64,000 nucleotides of DNA from Henricia sp. BOLD:AAB3569. Lineage: Eukaryota > Echinodermata > Asteroidea > Spinulosida > Echinasteridae. This document shows, one piece after another, positions 1-9,100 of the stretch. Below the pieces are notes generated by a model, which saw nothing but the letters and a program-made list of their open reading frames with translations, had not been told where the DNA came from and made no database searches. How positions within the stretch are numbered: position 1 is the stretch's first letter; each line of letters opens with the position of its first letter. A program made the position numbers and the translations under genes. The DNA lies in assembly GCA_037783545.1 (NCBI GenBank), contig JBBELK010000297.1:1-64000 (forward strand). The letters are read 5' to 3'.

Positions 1-82
1 CCACACCATGAGATTTATACTTGGTAGAGCAAGTGACGGTGTTAACTTATTATGGGACATCTATTGGTGTTTTTGTCGACAG

Positions 83-192
83 GACAAATTGTCGGATGGT
101 CACAAAACTGCCCTCTCTGTCCTGTCCTACATCGGCGGTACACTGTCAATCCTGGGCTGTCTCTTTTCCATTGCTATCTACAAATTCTTCAG
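83..192 (+). CDS. GPCR exon: TM1
   Basis: Acceptor gtcgacag before 83 and donor gtttgt at 193. It encodes DKLSDGHKTALSVLSYIGG and then LSILGCLFSIAIYKFFR, a typical TM1 of a class B2 receptor. It starts in phase 0 and ends after two bases of an AGG codon completed by the next exon. Confidence 0.8.
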
Positions 193-3100
193 GTTTGTGT
201 TATTAATTATATTTTACCTATAGATATGATGTGCCTTCTGACGCCACAACAAACCAAAACATGCCCGGCGTTATGCGCACGCATCATGTTTTACATAAAT
301 TTGGTTCAGGAATGAGGTCGCATACAGAATCGTCTATGGTTTGGTGATGATACCAACGGTCACAAAAATTCAAATTTATGCAAAACAGGTTGCGCATGTA
401 TAACAATGACCAATTTTCAACAGAGGCGCTTTAGATATAAACAAAGAGCACATCGTCTATAAATATCCATCCTCTTGCAACAAGATCTCTTTAACGCACT
501 CCACTACTCAAGTACGTCGTTAAAATTTGCCGTATTTCGTTAAAATTTGCCCTATTTCATTGTGGAAGCGGCGACAGCAATTTTGTCGCTGCTCTGGGGT
601 ACAAAATTGGAATACTATCTTCGTGTTGTTTCATGGCATCCAAACTTAAAATTCCATAGCATCAGGGAAGTATTGGTTTAAAAACTCAGCAGAGTTGTAG
701 CCAAATATCTTTTACACTACTCACAATAAGTTAAGGATATTGATGTGTTTTTTTTTTCAATTTTAGATTTTTTTTCTCAAATGACTGTTTTCACTTATTC
801 CTTTGATAAGGTGTGTCTGTCCTGCATATACAATTGTCTAATCATATCAAAATCATTCAAGCAGAATGCATACCCTCAATAAAATATCTGCGTACACACC
901 ATCCCTAACTTATTGTGAGTAGTGTATTTTCATGACTAAATATGTATTTTTCTGTTTTTATGTATTTTTTGTTGAATTTCCTGCAGGCTAAAGTCTGACC
1001 GTATCCGGGTCCACATGCACCTGGCGGCTGCCATTGCTATAGCTCAGTTGATATTCCTTGTTGGCATTGAGAGAAGTGAGATTGCGGTAAGTCTTGGGCT
1101 GGTATGGACTTGATAAAAATTACGACTCTTAATGATTAGAGACTTAATGAGAGATGACGTCAACAATGTAAACAAAACCACGTCGCACACGGGTTCATGG
1201 GGTTGTTTGGAGTACTCTAATGAAATGGCCTATATAGGATACAGCGTTGGTCCGTGATTCCCACATCGTAGGCGCTTCACTACTGTAAAATTTTGTCATC
1301 AAAAAATACTCCTGAGACTCTTCGTAGGTAGCTCTAGTGCCGGGGGCCAGCTGCATCCCACTCAGTTAAAGAGCGCAATGACAAATTACAGTGAGTTTGA
1401 CGATATCAACACAAACACAATGAGCGGCAGTTCAGCGAGTACTCCATTTAAGCCCATCATGCTTTGTGCGGAGAGGTACTGTTACGTCATCTCGCTTGCG
1501 GGTTATTCAGGGATCATTGTGATATTGTTACTCTGAGGAGCCAGACTATAGACCGTATCGAATAGCTGCCATCTTGTAGGGCAGTTTCTTTGTTCCGTGA
1601 GGACATGCATGGTTGCACATGTTGTGCTTACATCGTTGACCAATTAAAAAGGAGCGTGTTCAAATTTTTCCAGAAAATGTATTTCGTTCTAACCTAACAA
1701 TCATATAAAACACCTCCCCAAAATACTATCCACGGGAAGAAAACAGGAAATTTGCAATCTGCAATTTGGATGTGGAAGCAAAAAGGTTGGTGCTTTATGT
1801 AACCGAATAAATTAGTGTAAAAAACATCAGTGGTTTTTGATATTCCTGGAATTGTACGGATTGAGGGCGCGAAATTTCAGAATGGTTATGAGAAAAATAT
1901 GACACATGATATGGTAACAAAATCTCAACACCCATGGGAAAAATGGGGGCATCCAAAATGTGATCTGGACACGCTCCTAAGGTGATATCAATCATACTAA
2001 TTTCATCTGATTTGTGTGTGTTTGTTGCATAGTGGGTGTGTAAGATGATCGCTGCTATACTGCACTATGCTCTGACCGCCATGTTCAGCTGGATGCTGGT
2101 TGAAGGCATCCAGCTCTACCTGGCGCTGGTTCATGTCTTTGGCTCATCTAGAAGTACCTGATACTAATTGTACTAACTTCATCTCATTGTGTGTGTTTGT
2201 TGTATAGTGGGTGTGTAAGATGATCGCTGCTATATTGCACTACGCTCTGACTGCCATGTTTAGCTGGATGCTGGTTGAAGGCATCCAGCTCTACCTGGCT
2301 CTGGTCCATGTCTTTGGCTCATCTAGTCACATCAAGAAATACTACCTGCTGGGATGGGGTGAGTCGGAATTGGCCTTTTGCGTGTTTGGCATGAATAGCA
2401 TCTAGTGTACTGGCTTATTTCCTTTCACATGCGCACTTAGTATCCAGATTACCAGATTAAATTGTTGCTGCTATGTGGTGCACACAGCAGGTGTGAAGTA
2501 CATAATCAATACCGTGTTCACCGTAGGAGAGAATGGCATAAAGCAACTAGACTATTCATTGCTAGGCAATGGCGTGCACCACGTAGCAACAACAGCATAG
2601 TATGTGACTTTCTAAATTACACTACCATTTACAAATTAAGATATCGGGGTACCGGCCATAGTTCAAAGGTTAATGGGTGGCGCCTCGTATTGATCACGTT
2701 CACAGACGCCATCTTCGTAGGAAAAAATGCTACTGCGTATTCAACGCTAACAAGTACGCGCACGCATACACTGTAACATGTTCCAAACGCGCGCGCGTAT
2801 TGCTCGAAATTTGTTTGAAATACGGCGCAGCCGATGCGTGTCACAAAAAAAATACGTTCAAAATTCTGATGCACGTGGCGATTTGTAGGAAGTGACGTCA
2901 TTTGAACATATCAATTCTTCTCAGTCAAAAGGAGGTGCAGTTTAGAAAGTGCAGTTTCTGTGTGCGTGTGCGTGTCCTATAAGCGCCGAATAGAGCGCGG
3001 GCCAGGTTAAAAAGTGTTTAAGACTGGCCAATCTTTTTTGTCTGTTTATGACTGCCCACGTAAAGCATTCTCAGCATTCATAAGGTATTTATGAATGAGG

Positions 3101-6100
3101 GTCATCTGGTTTCATCATGTACAATTGTATCTTTATCTGCTCTTTATACAATTTTTTCAGGTGCTCCGATCGTGATTGTTGGAATATCTTTTGGTATTTT
3201 CTTCAAGGACTACGGAGTTGGAACTGTGTAAGCTGATATTAGGCACTAATTTGAAACACCCTACCAAGGGATACCAACATTTACATGTGTAACCCTTTTT
3301 GAAGAAAAAAAAACACATTAAGAAAACTGTGTTTATGAAATGCGACTTGTTAAAACAAGTGTGTTCAACAAGTTTAACTTAGTTTTTGCTAAGATCACCC
3401 ACCTCCCTTTGTAAATGCTGTCCTTAAATGTCTGATTTGTAGGTTTTTTTTTCTCTTTCAAAATATGACAATGCATCCTCATAATCCACATTTACTAGGT
3501 TTTACACAAAAGTCTACAAAAATTAGGTATATGTGAAATACATTAGTTCTGCCAAATTGTTGCACTGGCCCACTAAAGTATGCATATTACAAATGCTGCC
3601 CCGGATTTAGCAAATTAACTGATATTCACACAAAACAAGAAAACTATTGGCAAAACTTATTTCTCAGTTCTTTTGATATTTGTTCATAGATTGTACTCAT
3701 ATTTTTTATTTCTCATTTTTGTGTAGATGCTGGATGACCCAAAAGATGCTCCTGATCGTCTTTCTGCCTACAGTGTCCATCTTGATCATTGTAAGCTAAT
3801 TTTGTTGGCAGACTTTATTTAGAGATGCACTATATTGCGGTCTTCATTGAAGTGTGCATGCTCAGTATGACGTAGACAGTGAAAAAGGACGGGTTTTTTT
3901 TTTGCTGCAACCAAGTGTTGCCATGGACTGTGGGGCAACCATCGGCTCCAAATGGCTAGCACAGGCAACCAATTTGCGTTTTGCCTTTGACTTGTCAGTA
4001 GAGTAATGCAATCGCTTGGTGGAACTTCACGAAATGATTTTGCATCCTTGCATGTCACATCAACAAATTAACTTGCTAAAAACATGTAGTTCTGCAGGAG
4101 CCACGTTGGATATCATTTTCAAAGCCGAGCGTCTTTTTTGTGATATAATATATAATATAATTATAGCACTTATGCACCATATATCCATTAAAATGCTCAT
4201 AGGCGCAATACAATAGTAAACAGTACTTTATAAAAACAACATCACCATATTGAAGGCACAGGCGGCCCGCCAATGCGCGCGCGAGAAACAAACCCGTGAC
4301 ACAAAACAAGAAACACGCATCTCCATGCCCCTGCTATAAAGCCGCGCACCTCACAGCACGAATCCGACCCCCCCCCCCCCCCCCCCGCACGCACCGACGA
4401 GCCCGCGCCCTCACTAATAAAAACCACCACACTAGCTCATTTCTAATTAAAAATCACTAAACTCCAAGTTAAAAAGATGCGTCTTCAAATGTGACTTAAA
4501 AGCTTTCAGAGAATTTAAATCTCGTAAAGCCTTAGGCAAACTATTCCACAGCTGTGGCGCAACCCAACAAAATGCTCTTTCTCCTGCAGATTTGAGCCTC
4601 ACCCGAGGAACTCTCAGAAGGGTTGCGTCAGATGATGACCTTAAAGGCCCAGTAGATGATCTGTTTTTGAGCGATTCTGCGAATAAAACCATTATAAATC
4701 AAAAGAAAGACATCAACAAACTCACCCGAAGAAATTTCAGCTTTGTCAAATGTACCACGTTTAAAAAATCCATGAAAATCCATATGCATTTTCCTGGTCT
4801 TGGCGGGGTGTTTTAAATATTCGTTCTCAGTTGATCGGGTACTATGTGGCTTGCGTCATGCACTCTGTGGCGCACATACTGCGTGTGCGCGCGATCCATA
4901 AAAATGCATCGCGTTGGAACACGCACACGGAGTACACAGCGCCCATGCATTTTGGACCGCGTAGATGCTAACCAAAAATAAGTAAATCGTTTGCAAACGA
5001 TCTAAATAATTTCATCTTTACGGATTATTTTCTGGTAAAATTATATCATTTTGAGCGGAAACCTTTCAATGGATAGTTGCTATTAATTCAATCTTTACTT
5101 TCAGAACTTTTCCCCTGTAAACTCGTCGATTACTTTTTGGGGTCATTGCAAATGATCCACTGGGCCTTTAAAGGACGGGCGGGAATATAAAGCCTGCCGC
5201 ACACCTTTGCGATTTACCGGATAATCGGATCATCGGACCACATACCGGAAAGGTGTGCGCTGAAACAATTCGGGCCGATCTGACCGTACGCTATAGAAAG
5301 GAGCAAATCAAACTTGTTTGATTTTTCCAGATCTGATGGCCGGTGTCCGATGGCCCGGTAAATCGCAAAGGTGTGCGGCGGGCTTAAGGCACTAACAAGT
5401 CACTCATGTATTTAGGACCAAGGCCATGACAAGCTTTATACGTAATTACCATCAACTTGTATTGATAAAATGTGGTTAAGAGTTAAGAGAAATTATTTTC
5501 TTTAAAATGACTCATCAAGAATCGTTAAGTGCAGATTGAAATTCAGGAGTTAAGATTTTATGAGGAAACACTTATATATTGTTCAGTCTGTCTCATATGT
5601 TTTGTACACTTGGTCTCCTTAATTCTTTCCCAAAATGTCTTAAACTTGTTGAATGTTTTTGTTTTCCCCGACTGCAGCTGAACACTGTAGTTCTGATCAT
5701 CGTTCTGAAGGTCATGATGACATCACTGACTGCAAAACAGAAGTGCAAGGACAATGACACTTCACAAATCAAGTGAGATTCAAATTAAAGTCTGCAGATT
5801 AGAATTGTATCAATCACAACAACGGAAATCATAGAGCAATTGCGTGGAAAGTATGGTGCAATTGCGCGGCAAGAACAACACAGTCGGAACAACACAGTTG
5901 TGCAGCAAGAACAGCGCAGTTGCGATGCAGTCATGCTAAGAGAATGTTGTAGTTGTTTGGTAATCGCACGACGAGAACAGTGCATACTTTCGGCAGGTAT
6001 AACCCAGTAGCGCAGCAAGAATGGCACAGTGGCTCAGTGAGAACAGTGCAGTCGTTTGGGGAGAACGGCGCAGTCACTTGTCAAGAACGGTGCAGTCGCT

Positions 6101-9100
6101 TGGCGAGAGTGGTGCAGTCGCTCTGTGAAAATGGCGCAGATGTTGCATGGCAAGAGTGGCGCAGAAGTCACGCTGCAAGACAGGTGCATTTGTGGTGAAA
6201 TTTGATCCTACATTTATAAATTCTCGACATCGATGCTTGAATGTATGGTCAATTTACAATTTTGATTGTAAGACCGTCGGTTTGGATTCAATCGTACGCA
6301 GTCATTTGTGGCCGGTATGAGGGCTTCTGGCTGATTTTGGCCATTTTGGTATTTAGGGGCTGTCCAAAGTTGTCAACATTTTCACGGCTCTACAAAGCGT
6401 ACTGAAGGGGAGGGGGGTGGGGGGTGGGGGGGGGGGGGGGGGAGGTGGTTGTGGGCCACATAGGACTTAACATTCACTATAAAATGTTGACATTTCATGG
6501 TAGTGACAACAAAAATTACATAAGTAATATTTTATTTTTTTTAGGGGGCTTGGGGTTGAGTCTTGAAAAATACTATGTTCTGTGAAATTGTTGACAACTT
6601 TGGACAGCCCCTTATTTGTAAAGGGTTTAATTCGCAACATGATGGAGCTTGATATTGTCTCTTTGACTATGTGCTCAGGACCGGTCTGAAGGCTGCCCTG
6701 GTCCTCCTCCCTCTCCTCGGCCTCGGCCTTACGGCGGTCGTGGATATCTGGGTCTTATGTACTCTACTGGTCTTCACTCCTTGCTCTATGCCATCTGCAA
6801 CTCCCTCCAGGTATGTTATCAACCATCTCCTTCAAATTAAAATACAAAACATACAAATGGTGGTCCAGATACTGCTGGAAGTCCATGCCCCTTTTAACAG
6901 TTCACAAACCATGGTGTTCTGATCTTTAAAACCCTTGCACACTCTTTATTATTTTACATGGTTTTGTTATTAAACTGTTGGTGTAATTCTTGGTTTTTGA
7001 AGGTGTCTGGTTCTTCTTCTTGCTCATGTGCCGTGATGGAATATCGAGGTATGTATACTGCTGAATTTTTAAACTTTTTCCTCTTTACATGTATCTGAAT
7101 TTCCAATTCTAAATTTATAATCACTATACCTCGTGAAAATATATGGGTCTTTCTACGGTAATAGGGTATATTTGAAAGATAAGTTAATGATTCCTTTCAA
7201 ATGTCTTCAGTTTATCTCAAACTTAAAGAAATTTCCTTGTAATGTTCACGGAAGATAATTTATGCCCCAAAAGGTAAGAAAATGTGGCCACACACACTTC
7301 TGAAAAGCTTGTGTACAAATTTCCCCGTATACGTATGTAACGTAGACAGACCAATTTCTGAATTTTTTTGTACAGAAAAATTTGTGCACAGGGTTTTCAA
7401 AAATGTATGTTGTAGGACAATTTTTCGTACTCCTTGGGGTAAAAGTTACATGTATTTCCTCGGTTTAGCTGGATAATTTAAAGATAAAATTAAGACATTT
7501 GAATTGAACTTGGACCTAAGATCTTGTAGGGGTGTTATGGCCGAGCGGTCTAGTGCGTCGAACTTAAGTTCCTGTGCTAGTACTAGAATGTAGGTTCGAT
7601 TCTGGGCCGTGACGGGTTGTGGCACCTGTGCCCTTGAGCAAGGCACTCAACCACACTTGCTCCCATTCCTGTAATTGGCGGTGCCTCCGCTGTTGGATGT
7701 GGTAAATAAATAAATAAAGTATGTCACAGAAATGTATCTAATAGGCCGTATTCCTGAACGCGTGAGGGCGCTGTCAAGCGATCCGCGCCCATTGCGCGTT
7801 GTGTTCGAACACAAAACGCGCTACGCGCGCGCACGCCTTCCAGACGTCTATTTGTAATGGAAATCTGTGCGCGCGCCATGGGCCTGCGCGCTCCGCGTAC
7901 GCGACTTTTCCCCACGTACGTATGCACGTACCCCCACTTTTCTACTGTCGTCTATGGACATTTTCCCCCAAATCACCTTGTTCTAGCGCCCTCCCGCGTT
8001 CAGGAATACGGTCTATTACTGTGGAAAGACCCATATGTAGTTTTTAGCACTTTTTTGGGGTTTACTTTACCAGCTGTGCATTGCAGTAGTTAGCTCAACT
8101 GCAAGAAGCAATGTAAGTTATCACCAAGCACGCCAGGATGATATAGAGAAATGAGCTGTGTACACAGAAGGGGGAACCTTACACCTTAGCAGACATTTAT
8201 GAATAATTGTTAGAACGTCGCTGAATAATCTCAAATTTTCTGCAACTTTTCTTTTTAAGGTAAAGAAGGCCTATGAGCGTCGCTATGGCCGCAAGAAGGG
8301 AATGCACTCTATGACCACTAGTTCCACTGCCCCTGCGTCCAGCCGCACCGCGATGTCCACACGCAAGCATAGTGATGCCTCCACTACTGAACTGACTAAA
8401 CGCAATACGGCTCTAACCTCCATCTCGGTAAGTGTCAATTCACACGTGAAATGTGACGTGCATCATTTTCAAAAAAATGGTTTGGAGGGAATTTGGAGTG
8501 AAATGAGGCACTGAGAATCACAAAATCAACTTAGGTGGACTGTTTCTGTATTTTCTCTGTCTTTCAGTGCTTCATTTCACCTTTGGCTTGGCTCTCTGAA
8601 AACTCAATACCAATCATTTGACACAAAAAATCAATGTACGAGGTATATAAAACAAATATTGACTGCTCTTTAATCGGGTGATGATGCAAACTACTGCCCC
8701 TTGGTGATCTTGAGATGGCAGTCCTGCTATTTTCCCTTGGCCTGCCATCTCAAGATTACCTCGGGACGATAGTTTGCTCGTGAGGGTGCAATCAATATTT
8801 GTATACCACTTGGTAGAAGGAAACTTAAAGAGGAAGAATCCCCCTTGACGAAAATCCAGCATTTAGGCTTTTTTAGATAGTCCAAACATCCCTCTTGCCG
8901 ACGTGGATTTTTATTATTTTTAATTGTCGGTTTTAAGTGGATAAATTGCAAGCAAAAGTGCGCTTTTCGAAAATGAGATTTTCGCGATTTCTGAAATGCT
9001 TATTAGGTATTCATGATATGCGCGTGACCCCGTGACGCAATCCTGAGAAAGAGAAGTCAACACGATAGTTAGCTCCATACGTTTACACGCAAAACACTTA

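Noticed and set aside
4368-4386. Poly-C run as a functional element
   Set aside because: It lies inside a decayed MITE; a homopolymer expansion or sequencing uncertainty is enough.
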